13,687 nucleotides of DNA from Clostridium sp. UBA6758 (GTDB lineage Bacteria > Bacillota > Clostridia > Clostridiales > Clostridiaceae): the NCBI GenBank assembly GCA_002453475.1, contig DKGY01000029.1, positions 2,670 through 16,356 on the forward strand, read 5' to 3'. The position numbers and the translations under genes are program-made. Positions 1 through 6,789 of the stretch are shown one piece after another; position 1 is the first letter of the stretch, and every line of letters begins with the position of its first letter. The notes beneath the pieces were generated by a model. That model saw nothing but the letters and a program-made list of their open reading frames with translations. It had not been told where the DNA came from and searched no databases.

Positions 1-1
1 A

Positions 2-2170
2 AGAGAAGTGCTTATAAGCTTTATGAAAGAGAAGGCTTATAAACCAATGAGTTTAAAAGAATTATCTAAAATATTTGGTATAGGTAAAAAAGAATCTAAA
101 GAGTTTTCAAACCTACTAGATGAAATGGAGAAAGATGGAGAAATAATAAAAAATAGAGCAGAGTTATATGGTATTCCAGAGAGAATGGGCATACTTAAGG
201 GGGTTTTTGCAGCTAACCAAAAGGGCTTTGGCTTTGTAATTGTAGAAGAAGATAGACCAGATATATTTATCCCTGCTAGTAATGTGAATAGTGCCATGAA
301 CAATGACGTGGTATTAGTTAAAGTATTAAAAGATGAAAACAATGGTAAAAAATCTGAAGGGGAAATTATCAGAATTGTTGAAAGAAAGAACAAAAAATTA
401 GTTGGAACCTATGAAGATAGTAGAAACTTTGGATTTGTTGTGCCAGACGATAAAAAGATAGGTCAAGACGTATTTATTTCTAAAAATGATAGAAATGGAG
501 CTAAATCAGGTCAAATAGTAGTGGTAGAAATAACTAGCTGGCCAGAAAAGAGAAGAAATCCTGAAGGAAAAATCATTGAAATCCTAGGAGAAAAGGGAGA
601 TAAAGGAATAGATATCCTAACTATAATAAGAAAGCACAATCTTCCTGAAGAATTCCCAATACAGGTAGAGGAATATGCAGAAAGAATAGAAGATATGGTT
701 CCTCAAAGTGAAATTGATAGAAGAAGAGACCTTAGAGATGTAACTATGGTTACCATAGATGGAGAAGATGCAAAGGACTTAGATGACGCTGTTTCAGTAG
801 AAATCCTAAAAAATGGAAACTTTAAGCTAGGAGTTCACATTGCAGACGTATCTCACTATGTGAGAGAAAATAATGTCCTTGATAAGGAAGCCTTTAAAAG
901 AGGTACCTCTGTATATCTAATTGATAGAGTTATCCCAATGCTTCCTAGAAAACTATCCAATGGAGTATGTAGCTTAAATCCAAAGGTAGATAGACTTGCT
1001 CTTAGTTGCTTTATGGAAATTGATCCTACAGGAAAAGTAGTAGACCATGATATCTTTGAAAGTGTAATAAAAACTAATGAAAGAATGACCTACACCGATG
1101 TAACCAAGATTCTTAGAGATGAAGATGCTGAAACCATAGAAAAATATAAACATCTTCATGAAGATTTTAAGAATATGGGTAGATTATTTGAACTCTTAAA
1201 CAAAAAGAGATTATCAAGAGGTGCCATAGACTTTGACTTTGATGAGTGTAGAATAATCTTAGATGATACTGGTAAACCCATAGATATACTACCTCGTGAA
1301 AGAGCCATAGCCAATAGAATAATAGAAGAGTTTATGCTTATATGTAATGAAACTGTAGCAGAACATTTCTTCTGGCTTAATGCACCATTTGTTTATAGAG
1401 TTCACGAAGACCCAGACATGGAGAAATTATTACACTTCAGCGAATTCGTATATAACCTAGGATATCATGTAAGATTTAAAGAAGATGAGATTCATCCAAG
1501 GGAGCTTCAAAAGATTCTAGAGAATGTTAAAGGCAAGAAAGAAGAAACAGTAGTTAGTACTTTACTTTTAAGATCTATGATGAAAGCAAAGTATTCTCAG
1601 GTATGTGTAGGACACTTTGGTCTTGCTGCTAAATACTATTGTCACTTCACATCTCCAATAAGAAGATATCCTGACCTGGTAATTCATAGAATTATAAAGG
1701 AAATGATAAATGAAGGGTTAACTCCTAAGAGAGAAAAGAGACTAAAAACCTTTGTAGTAGATGCTTCAAGACAATCTTCTGACACTGAAAGAATGGCTGT
1801 AGATGCAGAACGTGAAGTAGATGACTTAAAGAAAGCTGAATATATGCTAGATAAGATAGGAGAAGAATTCGAAGGAATCATATCCTCTGTAACTAGCTTT
1901 GGTATGTTCGTTGAACTTCCTAACACCATAGAAGGTTTAGTTCACATTAGTGAGCTTCATGATGACTACTATATTTATGATGAAAAACATCTAGCGTTAA
2001 TTGGAGAGAGAACTAAGAATATCTACAGATTAGGAGATGAAGTTAAGGTAGTTTGCTCTAAGGTTGACATAGATGCTCACGATATTTACTTTGAGGTAGT
2101 CAAACCACAAGCAGAAGAAGAGGAAGAAGAAATGTCCCTAGACATTGATGATTTAATTTTTGGAGAGTAA
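2..2170 (+). CDS. rnr: Ribonuclease R (RNase II family 3'-5' exoribonuclease), 5'-partial
   Basis: Processive 3'-5' exoribonuclease that degrades structured RNA and, in trans-translation, the faulty mRNA released by tmRNA-SmpB. Numbering from the GTG at 8: an N-terminal winged-helix region (about 1-60), two cold-shock-like domains (about 62-200), the RNB catalytic domain (about 240-580) with the metal-binding motif DGEDAKDLDDA at 251-261 (family Asp ligands present), and a C-terminal S1 domain (about 617-705). The tail is acidic (a run of Glu, then DIDDLIFGE) rather than the Lys-rich tail of enterobacterial RNase R. The frame is already open at base 2 (Arg-Glu before the GTG). RNase R proteins normally carry a few residues before the LISFMKE-like motif, so the true start probably lies just off the left edge. 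It shares a neighbourhood with smpB and ssrA, the usual clostridial arrangement. Confidence 0.96.
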   Translation, partial: REVLISFMKEKAYKPMSLKELSKIFGIGKKESKEFSNLLDEMEKDGEIIKNRAELYGIPERMGILKGVFAANQKGFGFVIVEEDRPDIFIPASNVNSAMNNDVVLVKVLKDENNGKKSEGEIIRIVERKNKKLVGTYEDSRNFGFVVPDDKKIGQDVFISKNDRNGAKSGQIVVVEITSWPEKRRNPEGKIIEILGEKGDKGIDILTIIRKHNLPEEFPIQVEEYAERIEDMVPQSEIDRRRDLRDVTMVTIDGEDAKDLDDAVSVEILKNGNFKLGVHIADVSHYVRENNVLDKEAFKRGTSVYLIDRVIPMLPRKLSNGVCSLNPKVDRLALSCFMEIDPTGKVVDHDIFESVIKTNERMTYTDVTKILRDEDAETIEKYKHLHEDFKNMGRLFELLNKKRLSRGAIDFDFDECRIILDDTGKPIDILPRERAIANRIIEEFMLICNETVAEHFFWLNAPFVYRVHEDPDMEKLLHFSEFVYNLGYHVRFKEDEIHPRELQKILENVKGKKEETVVSTLLLRSMMKAKYSQVCVGHFGLAAKYYCHFTSPIRRYPDLVIHRIIKEMINEGLTPKREKRLKTFVVDASRQSSDTERMAVDAEREVDDLKKAEYMLDKIGEEFEGIISSVTSFGMFVELPNTIEGLVHISELHDDYYIYDEKHLALIGERTKNIYRLGDEVKVVCSKVDIDAHDIYFEVVKPQAEEEEEEMSLDIDDLIFGE

Positions 2171-2440
2171 AGTATAGTTTAGAAGTAAATGGACTTTCAC
2201 AAAATTAACTAATCTAATAAAAATGTTGAGCATGCCCATATATTATTAACAAAATAGAATATTTAGAGAACGAAAACTTAAGGACAAAAATTTAACATTA
2301 TATAAGGAGAGTTAAAATTTTATTTATTAAATTAAATATGATTTTATCTCTTCCTTTTTATGTAATTTACTAGAATTTAAGGGGTATAAATAAAAATATA
2401 GGGTTATTTTACATATAAGAGTGTGGAAATCAAAAAAAGA
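2171..2440. other. AT-rich gene-free spacer after rnr
   Basis: I see no convincing gene here. A short inverted repeat, TTTAAC (2291-2296) with GTTAAA (2311-2316), is followed by a T-rich run and could be a weak terminator for rnr. Its loop contains AAGGAGA, which resembles a ribosome-binding site, but no start codon follows at a useful distance. The regulatory region of the next gene begins after this stretch. Confidence 0.4.
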
Positions 2441-2479
2441 TTGTTAAAAAGTTAAACAAATCAGATAATTTTTTAACAA
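2441..2479. promoter_or_regulatory. Two adjacent Rex-like operator sequences upstream of the adh promoter
   Basis: The established Rex consensus is TTGTTAANNNNTTAACAA. Bases 2441-2459 read TTGTTAAAAAGTTAAACAA: a perfect left half and a right half with one extra A. Bases 2462-2479 read CAGATAATTTTTTAACAA: a perfect right half and a 4/7 left half. They lie just upstream of and into the -35 region of the likely adh promoter. Rex is the NADH/NAD+-sensing repressor of fermentative genes in Firmicutes. Binding here is inference. Confidence 0.5.
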
Positions 2480-2503
2480 AGTACTAGCATTTTTAGAAAA
2501 AGG

Positions 2504-2512
2504 TGGTATACT
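2504..2512 (+). promoter_or_regulatory. Extended -10 promoter for adh
   Basis: TGGTATACT is an extended -10 (TGn followed by TATACT at 2507-2512). The -35 region (about 2485-2490, TAGCAT) is poor, as is usual for extended -10 promoters. Transcription would start near 2519, about 50 bases before the adh start codon and just ahead of a Rex-like box. Confidence 0.55.
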
Positions 2513-2522
2513 TAAATTATAA

Positions 2523-2540
2523 ATGTTAAATAAATAACAA
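2523..2540. promoter_or_regulatory. Rex-like operator between the promoter and the adh start
   Basis: ATGTTAAATAAATAACAA matches the Rex consensus at 12 of the 14 specified positions; the mismatches are the first base and the first base of the right half. It lies just downstream of the predicted transcription start, so a bound repressor would block transcription. This is the best of three Rex-like sequences in about 100 bp, and together they suggest control by the NADH/NAD+ ratio. Confidence 0.6.
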
Positions 2541-2572
2541 AATTTAAAGTTTGTATTAGGGAGGTTCATATT

Positions 2573-3739
2573 ATGGCACGTTTTACATTACCAAGAGATA
2601 TATATCATGGAGAAGGAGCGTTAGAAACTCTGAAAACTTTAAAGGGGAAGAGGGCTTTCATAGTTGTTGGTGGCGGATCTATGAAGAGATTCGGTTTCCT
2701 GCAAAAGGTTGAAGACTACCTAAAAGAAGCAGGTATGGAAGTTGAATTATTTGAAGGGGTAGAACCAGACCCATCAGTAGAAACAGTTATGAAAGGTGCA
2801 GAAGCTATGAGAAGCTTTGAGCCAGACTGGATAGTTTCTATAGGTGGAGGATCTCCAATAGATGCAGCAAAAGCAATGTGGATATTCTACGAATACCCAG
2901 AATTTACTTTTGAACAAGCAGTTATTCCATTTGGACTACCTGAATTAAGACAAAAAGCAAAATTCGTTGCAATACCATCAACTAGTGGTACAGCTACAGA
3001 AGTTACAGCATTCTCTGTAATTACTGATTATAAAGCTAAAATTAAATATCCATTAGCTGATTTCAATATAACACCAGATATAGCAATAATAGATCCATCA
3101 CTTGCACAAACAATGCCAAAGACTCTAGTTGCTCATACTGGAATGGATGCTTTAACTCATGCTATAGAAGCATACACAGCATCACTAAGATCAAACTTTT
3201 CAGATCCATTAGCATTAAAAGCAATTGAAATGGTAAAAGAATACTTAATAGATTCTTATAATGGATGTGAAAAATCAAGAAACTTAATGCACGAGGCTCA
3301 ATGCCTTGCAGGAATGGCATTCTCAAATGCACTACTAGGAATAGTTCACTCTATGGCTCATAAAACAGGAGCAGTATTCCACATTCCTCATGGATGTGCA
3401 AACGCAATCTTCCTTCCATATGTAATTCAGTACAATAGAACTAAATGTGAAGATAGATATGCAGACATAGCTAGAATGTTAAAATTAAATGGAAATACAG
3501 ATTCAGAATTAACTGATTCATTAATAGAAATGATCAATGACTTAAATACAAAACTAAGTATTCCTCACTCAATGAAGGAATACGGTGTTACCGAAGAAGA
3601 CTTCAAAGCAAATCTTGAGTTCATAGCTCACAATGCAGTACTTGATGCATGCACAGGCTCAAACCCAAGAGAGATAGACGACAAAACAATGGAAAGACTA
3701 TTTGAATGTACTTACTACGGTAACAAAGTAGAATTCTAA
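2573..3739 (+). CDS. Iron-containing (group III) NAD(P)H-dependent alcohol dehydrogenase
   Basis: Oxidoreductase that reduces aldehydes to alcohols (ethanol- or butanol-type) to regenerate NAD(P)+ in fermentation; cytoplasmic. The 388-aa length is normal for a stand-alone Fe-ADH, and the protein resembles the C-terminal half of bifunctional AdhE. The N-terminal nucleotide-binding domain carries the GGGS motif at 91-94 and the STSGTATEVT segment. The C-terminal helical domain supplies the metal ligands expected from FucO: Asp192 and His196 (GMDALTHAIEAY), His259 (HSMAH) and His273 (IPHG); His263 is the conserved second His. The ATG follows GGGAGG at 2559-2564. It is probably monocistronic, with its own extended -10 promoter and Rex-like boxes upstream, and a repeat hairpin plus a terminator downstream. 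The substrate cannot be told from sequence, and adh, bdh and adhB names are all possible. Confidence 0.93.
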   Translation: MARFTLPRDIYHGEGALETLKTLKGKRAFIVVGGGSMKRFGFLQKVEDYLKEAGMEVELFEGVEPDPSVETVMKGAEAMRSFEPDWIVSIGGGSPIDAAKAMWIFYEYPEFTFEQAVIPFGLPELRQKAKFVAIPSTSGTATEVTAFSVITDYKAKIKYPLADFNITPDIAIIDPSLAQTMPKTLVAHTGMDALTHAIEAYTASLRSNFSDPLALKAIEMVKEYLIDSYNGCEKSRNLMHEAQCLAGMAFSNALLGIVHSMAHKTGAVFHIPHGCANAIFLPYVIQYNRTKCEDRYADIARMLKLNGNTDSELTDSLIEMINDLNTKLSIPHSMKEYGVTEEDFKANLEFIAHNAVLDACTGSNPREIDDKTMERLFECTYYGNKVEF

Positions 3740-3740
3740 G

Positions 3741-3890
3741 TAAGAGTCTAAATCTTTGATTTAGTTACTCGAACTTACTCATTGGAACAAAGTGAGAAGG
3801 AGTTTCCTTGCGACCAAAGGGAGAAAAAGAAATCTAGGATTTGGTCAGTGGAACAAAGTAAGAAGGGGTTTCATTACAATAGAGGGGAAA
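3741..3890 (+). repeat. Dispersed structured repeat, copy A (two tandem modules)
   Basis: It begins 1-2 bases after the adh stop with a perfect hairpin, CTAAATC (3748-3754), TTT, GATTTAG (3758-3764), extended by GAGT/ACTC. A conserved single-stranded-looking module follows. A 24-nt segment at 3783-3806 (TGGAACAAAGTGAGAAGG, then AGTTTC) recurs at 3849-3872 with two differences, preceded by another small stem, AAATC (3830-3834) with GATTT (3838-3842). Related copies lie at 4085-4190 and 5191-5258. The bases of the hairpin vary between copies while pairing is kept, which suggests an RNA-level structure. Confidence 0.7.
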
Positions 3891-3909
3891 TAAACAATTT
3901 AGTTAGTGG

Positions 3910-3941
3910 AAGAAACTCCACATATAAAAGTGGAGTTTCTT
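3910..3941 (+). terminator. Intrinsic terminator-like hairpin downstream of adh
   Basis: A perfect 12-bp stem: AAGAAACTCCAC (3910-3921) pairs with GTGGAGTTTCTT (3930-3941) around an 8-nt loop. The tail (TATATTATG) is U-rich but lacks a long T run. It is the most likely transcript end for adh. Confidence 0.7.
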
Positions 3942-4030
3942 ATATTATGTTATTAATTCTGTTGAACTAAGGTACAGCAGATTTAAAAAATATCCTTATA
4001 TAATTCATCAAATCAAATCAAATCAACTTG

Positions 4031-4083
4031 GAAGAGCTGTCTCAAAGTAGAATTAAAAAAATTCTACCGTGAGACAGCTCTTC
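4031..4083. terminator. Long nested hairpin, possible bidirectional terminator
   Basis: The outer stem GAAGAGCTGTCTCA (4031-4044) pairs perfectly with TGAGACAGCTCTTC (4070-4083). After an AA/CG internal loop an inner stem, GTAGAAT (4047-4053) with ATTCTAC (4061-4067), closes on an A-rich loop. The total is 21 bp, nearly symmetric on both strands. Hairpins with a GAGCTGTCTC-type stem are common as Firmicute terminators, but no T run flanks it and no gene ends next to it, so a small mobile or repeat element is an alternative. Confidence 0.55.
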
Positions 4084-4084
4084 T

Positions 4085-4190
4085 AAGTTCTACTCCAAAT
4101 CTATAATTTGGTTAAGTAGAACTTACTCATTTGAGCGAAGCGAAAAGGAGTTTCCTTGCAACCAAGGAGAGAAAAGAAATCTATGCTTTG
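4085..4190 (+). repeat. Dispersed structured repeat, copy B
   Basis: It opens with a long two-part hairpin: AAGTTCTACT (4085-4094) pairs with AGTAGAACTT (4115-4124), enclosing CCAAAT (4095-4100) with ATTTGG (4106-4111). The shared module follows: ACTTACTCA, a GAGCGAAGCGA segment, AAGGAGTTTCCTTGC and ACCAAGG, then GAAATCTATG. TTTCCTTG and CAAGGAGA form a second small stem around CAAC. The bases of the first stem differ from copies A and C but stay complementary. This copy does not follow a gene end, unlike A and C. Confidence 0.65.
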
Positions 4191-4656
4191 ATTAAAAGTT
4201 GTAAAAAGCTTCCCAAATTGGAGGCTTAAATATTTGAAGAAATCCCTGAAACCACCACAGCGTCAACAACTAGTTAAATAGTTCCCTAGTTATATATTTA
4301 TATAGTTTTATATAAACATATTTTTATCGGTAAATAGTTTTCTATAGAAATAGAGAAAAATATAACAATTTAGCAAGTTTCCTATATAGATATTTTTAAT
4401 TTTAAACATTTAAAATATAGATTTCTCCTAGAAGGCTTGAATACAGTTATATCAAGGCTTTAGCTATGGAAGAACATGAAAACATAGGAACATAAAAAGC
4501 TAAAAACATGGAAATTAGTGAAATTAAATTAATATGAAAATTATTTTTATATGTCTATAACATTTTAAAGAATTAAAATTCATATATTTCAAGGTTAATA
4601 ATTACAATATTTTTATTTTAGGTTATAATAAAAATAGGATATACTATACAATACAT
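4191..4656. other. AT-rich gene-free stretch with small inverted repeats
   Basis: No gene is supported. Visible structure: a small hairpin AAGCTTCC (4206-4213) with GGAGGCTT (4220-4227), one G.T pair; a locally less AT-rich patch at about 4235-4275; and an inverted repeat TTTAGCT (4459-4465) with AGCTAAA (4498-4504) that encloses TATG/CATA. Neither strand carries an open frame with a ribosome-binding site, and no known riboswitch is recognised. Confidence 0.4.
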
Positions 4657-4679
4657 TTTAAATTTAGTAAAATCACATG

Positions 4680-4685
4680 TATAAT
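4680..4685 (+). promoter_or_regulatory. Probable -10 box for smpB
   Basis: A perfect TATAAT at 4680-4685, preceded by TG, lies 38 bases upstream of the smpB ATG. No good -35 is visible at 17 bp (TTTTAA-like). A second candidate -10, TATACT, lies at 4640-4645. Either would make smpB independent of adh, which fits the 960-bp gap. Confidence 0.45.
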
Positions 4686-4723
4686 GAGAAAATTATATAT
4701 TAATGATAAAAGTAGGTGAAAAC

Positions 4724-5191
4724 ATGGCAAAGAAATTAGGAACTAAGACTTTAGTAGAAAATAGAAAAGCAAGACACGATTACTTCATAGAAGAAGCTAT
4801 GGAAGCTGGAATAGTACTTGTAGGAACAGAAGTTAAATCTATAAGAGCTGGAAAAGCGAACCTTAGAGATAGTTATGCAGATGTATACAATGGAGAAGTT
4901 TTCGTAAAAAATATGCACATAAGCCCTTATGAGCAAGGAAACATATTTAACAAAGATCCTCTAAGAGTAAGAAAGTTACTTCTTCACAAAGGGGAAATAG
5001 ATAAACTTTTAGGATTCACGGCTCAAAAGGGGTATACTCTAATACCACTAAGCTTATATCTTAAAGATGGTAAAGTAAAAGTAAACCTTGGAGTTTGCAG
5101 AGGTAAAAAGGATTACGACAAGAGAGATGTAATGCTAGAAAAAGCAGCGAAGAGAGACATAGACAGACAAATGAAAGAGAAATACAGATAA
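4724..5191 (+). CDS. smpB: SsrA-binding protein SmpB
   Basis: Small basic RNA-binding protein that binds the tRNA-like domain of tmRNA, promotes its alanylation and delivers it to stalled ribosomes for trans-translation. The signature [21 protein letters not shown] leads into GTEVKSIR at 34-41, followed by LRDSYA. The basic C-terminal tail ([13 protein letters not shown]) is the part that enters the decoding centre. The product is 155 aa, normal for SmpB. The reading frame also has an ATG at 4703, but the start at 4724 is preferred: AGGTGA at 4714-4719 is correctly spaced and MAKKLGTKT is a typical clostridial N terminus. Its RNA partner ssrA lies about 970 bp downstream. Confidence 0.97.
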   Translation: MAKKLGTKTLVENRKARHDYFIEEAMEAGIVLVGTEVKSIRAGKANLRDSYADVYNGEVFVKNMHISPYEQGNIFNKDPLRVRKLLLHKGEIDKLLGFTAQKGYTLIPLSLYLKDGKVKVNLGVCRGKKDYDKRDVMLEKAAKRDIDRQMKEKYR

Positions 5192-5258
5192 GAATCTAAA
5201 TCTTTGATTTAGTTATTAGAACCTACTCATGTGAATAAAGATGAGCAGGAGTTTATTT
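5191..5258 (+). repeat. Dispersed structured repeat, copy C
   Basis: It follows the smpB stop directly. It repeats exactly the hairpin of copy A: CTAAATC (5196-5202), TTT, GATTTAG (5206-5212). A diverged copy of the downstream module follows (ACCTACTCA, then GAGCAGGAGTTTA). Two of three loci therefore place this element at the 3' end of a gene, as a 3'-UTR hairpin. It has no T run, so it is not a typical intrinsic terminator. Confidence 0.65.
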
Positions 5259-5316
5259 GGCATAATAGAATTTTGATATGAAGTATGGGAAGTTTAAATA
5301 GGGGGAGCGGTAAGAT

Positions 5317-5928
5317 ATGAAAAGGATAATTACCATTCAACATACTCAATCAGTTCACCATACCAATGGAATGATTGGTTCATGGACAGATTGGGATTTA
5401 ACTAACCTAGGAAAAGAACAAGCAAATAACATTGGGATAAAACTTAAAGAAGAGCTTTCAAAAGATAATGTCTATGTTATGTATTCTTCAGATTTAAAAA
5501 GAGCAAAACAGACCGCCGAAATTGTAGCAAAGCATTTAAACTTAAAACCCATCATTAATGAAGCTCTAAGGGAACGTAACCTTGGTTCTGCTGTAGGCAA
5601 AAGTGTACAGTGGCTTAGAGAAAATCAAACAGCATGGGAAAAGACAATTGATGATAGATGTATACCAGATGTTGAATCAAGAAGAGAAACTTGGAATCGT
5701 CTAGAACCTTTCTACAATGATATAATTAGCAGTGATGATGAGAATATAATTATTGTTTCTCATGGAGATACATTAAGTATTTTCAACGCTATGTGGCTAG
5801 GACTTAAGCTAGATGATCTTAATAACTGTGATTTATTTGGATTTGCAGGTGGAGTTTCTCATTTTATAGAAGATGACAATGGAAAACACATCATAAAGAG
5901 ACTGGGCGATTTGTCTTATATAAAATAG
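5317..5928 (+). CDS. Histidine phosphatase superfamily protein (phosphoglycerate mutase-like) with QHT in place of RHG
   Basis: A 203-aa protein of the histidine phosphatase fold. The catalytic His9 is present, but the usual RHG signature reads QHT (Gln8-His9-Thr10), so the first phosphate-binding Arg is replaced. Other family residues remain: Arg62 (SSDLKRAKQTA), an acidic candidate Glu86 (LRERNLG) and the second His149 (VSHGD). No signal peptide or membrane segment is seen. The substrate is unknown; phosphoglycerate mutase, broad sugar-phosphate phosphatase or a non-canonical activity are all possible. The ATG is preceded by GGGGGAG at 5301-5307. It may be transcribed with smpB across a 125-base gap, and a strong terminator follows. 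Fold confidence is high; function is not assigned. Confidence 0.88.
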   Translation: MKRIITIQHTQSVHHTNGMIGSWTDWDLTNLGKEQANNIGIKLKEELSKDNVYVMYSSDLKRAKQTAEIVAKHLNLKPIINEALRERNLGSAVGKSVQWLRENQTAWEKTIDDRCIPDVESRRETWNRLEPFYNDIISSDDENIIIVSHGDTLSIFNAMWLGLKLDDLNNCDLFGFAGGVSHFIEDDNGKHIIKRLGDLSYIK

Positions 5929-5972
5929 TTAGATTTACCTATGTATAATAAAATAAATTTATATTTAGTGTG

Positions 5973-6001
5973 AAAGTATCATTATAAATGGTACTTTTTT
6001 T
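5973..6001 (+). terminator. Intrinsic terminator after the histidine phosphatase gene
   Basis: AAAGTATCAT (5973-5982) pairs with ATGGTACTTT (5988-5997), a 10-bp stem with one G.U pair and a 5-nt loop. It runs into seven Ts at 5995-6001. It separates this transcript from ssrA. Confidence 0.85.
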
Positions 6002-6086
6002 ATTTAAATAGATTTGACAAGTACCATATGTAGAATCTAAAGGAAATATGTCCATAAACACTATAAAACTTTTTACAAAACTTTAC

Positions 6087-6115
6087 TTGCTATAAGTATT
6101 GATATTGTTTATAAT
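6087..6115 (+). promoter_or_regulatory. ssrA promoter
   Basis: TTGCTA (6087-6092), a 17-bp spacer and a perfect TATAAT (6110-6115) form a good vegetative promoter. Transcription would start near 6122, leaving a leader of about 36 nt before the mature tmRNA 5' end. An isolated TTGACA at 6014-6019 has no good -10 partner. Confidence 0.8.
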
Positions 6116-6123
6116 GAATATAC

Positions 6124-6147
6124 GTGGTAATCACTAATAATTACCAC
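6124..6147 (+). other. Leader hairpin of pre-tmRNA
   Basis: GTGGTAAT (6124-6131) pairs perfectly with ATTACCAC (6140-6147) around an 8-nt loop, just after the predicted transcription start and 10 nt before the mature tmRNA 5' end. It would lie in the segment removed by RNase P. A role in processing is inference. Confidence 0.6.
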
Positions 6148-6255
6148 TACCTAACATGGGGGCGTACTGGTTTCGACGGGGGTACGTGACATATAGGAAG
6201 CGAGTAGAGGGAACTCATGGGCCCGCTTTAAAAAACTATGGGATTAAAGATAAAC

Positions 6256-6285
6256 GCAGAAGACAATTTTGCATTAGCAGCTTAG
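6256..6285 (+). other. tmRNA proteolysis-tag reading frame
   Basis: From the resume codon GCA the frame reads A-E-D-N-F-A-L-A-A followed by TAG. The LAA end is the degradation signal recognised by ClpXP-type proteases. The tag type fits Clostridium. Confidence 0.93.
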
Positions 6286-6497
6286 TATAGTTGCTCGTCC
6301 TACCTTTGAGTCCCACGGCTTAGGATAGGGCGCCGATTAGTGGGGAACCGAGCCATGGAAAGCTTTGACCATGGAACGGAATTTATGAAGCTACTGAAGT
6401 AGAAACCCGGTCTCTAGGGGTTCTATGGAGGGAATGTTAAAATAGAGACTGCACTCGGAGATGCTTATGTGGAATGGCTTTCGGACAGGGGTTCGAT

Positions 6498-6789
6498 TCA
6501 AAAGAGTCGCCTTAGAGAGTAATTTCTAAGTGAAAACTTGGCTTTATCGGTGAAACCGTAACAGATGGTGCTGACGGCAATACCGAGTGGTATGTGAAGA
6601 AATTCAACAGCCGTGTATCGACTTATAGGTTCCTAAGGAGTAATCTATGGAATACTAGGATAGAAGATATCAAACTAAACTATGCTTCTATAATACGCCA
6701 AGAGTCCTATACAGTATTCAACTTTAAAAGAGAATATTGGAAGAGGAGGAAAATATAGTCAGTACCTGCAGAGATGTAGGAAGTATATG
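6498..6789 (+). other. ORF-less group I intron in the T loop of tmRNA
   Basis: The insert divides the T loop TTCGATT between its sixth and seventh bases. P1 forms across the junction: CGATTC (6494-6499), AAAA, GAGTCG (6504-6509), with T6497.G6506 as the obligatory U.G pair at the 5' splice site. The intron ends in G6789, and GA (6504-6505) can pair with exon TC (6790-6791) as a short P10. P2: CTTAGA (6511-6516) with TCTAAG (6525-6530). Core-like helices: ACGGC (6574-6578) with GCCGT (6610-6614) enclosing ATACC/GGTAT. P7: GACT (6620-6623) with AGTC (6757-6760), extended past a one-base bulge by TAT/ATA. Peripheral arm: AATAC/GTATT, TAGGA/TCCTA, TAGAAG/CTTCTA (6651-6718). P9: CCTGC (6765-6769) with GTAGG (6776-6780). 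The layout recalls the phage T4 td (IA) intron. No endonuclease gene is present. Confidence 0.92.

Noticed and set aside
3782..3970. Open frame of 62 codons on the + strand after adh
   Set aside because: It lies inside the dispersed repeat, its peptide repeats (EQSEKEF / EQSKKGF) simply mirror the DNA repeat, it reads through the adh terminator hairpin, and it has no ribosome-binding site.
4459..4504. Inverted repeat TTTAGCT/AGCTAAA as a riboswitch or small RNA
   Set aside because: The stem is short with a long AT-rich interior, matches no riboswitch core I know, and has no promoter-terminator pair around it. It is kept only as a note in the spacer entry.
4703..4723. Upstream ATG of smpB
   Set aside because: It would add MIKVGEN, which is not typical of SmpB, it lacks a ribosome-binding site, and its codons contain the AGGTGA that serves the ATG at 4724.
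6014..6019. TTGACA as a second ssrA promoter
   Set aside because: No -10-like hexamer lies 16-18 bp downstream; the TTGCTA/TATAAT pair at 6087-6115 is much better.
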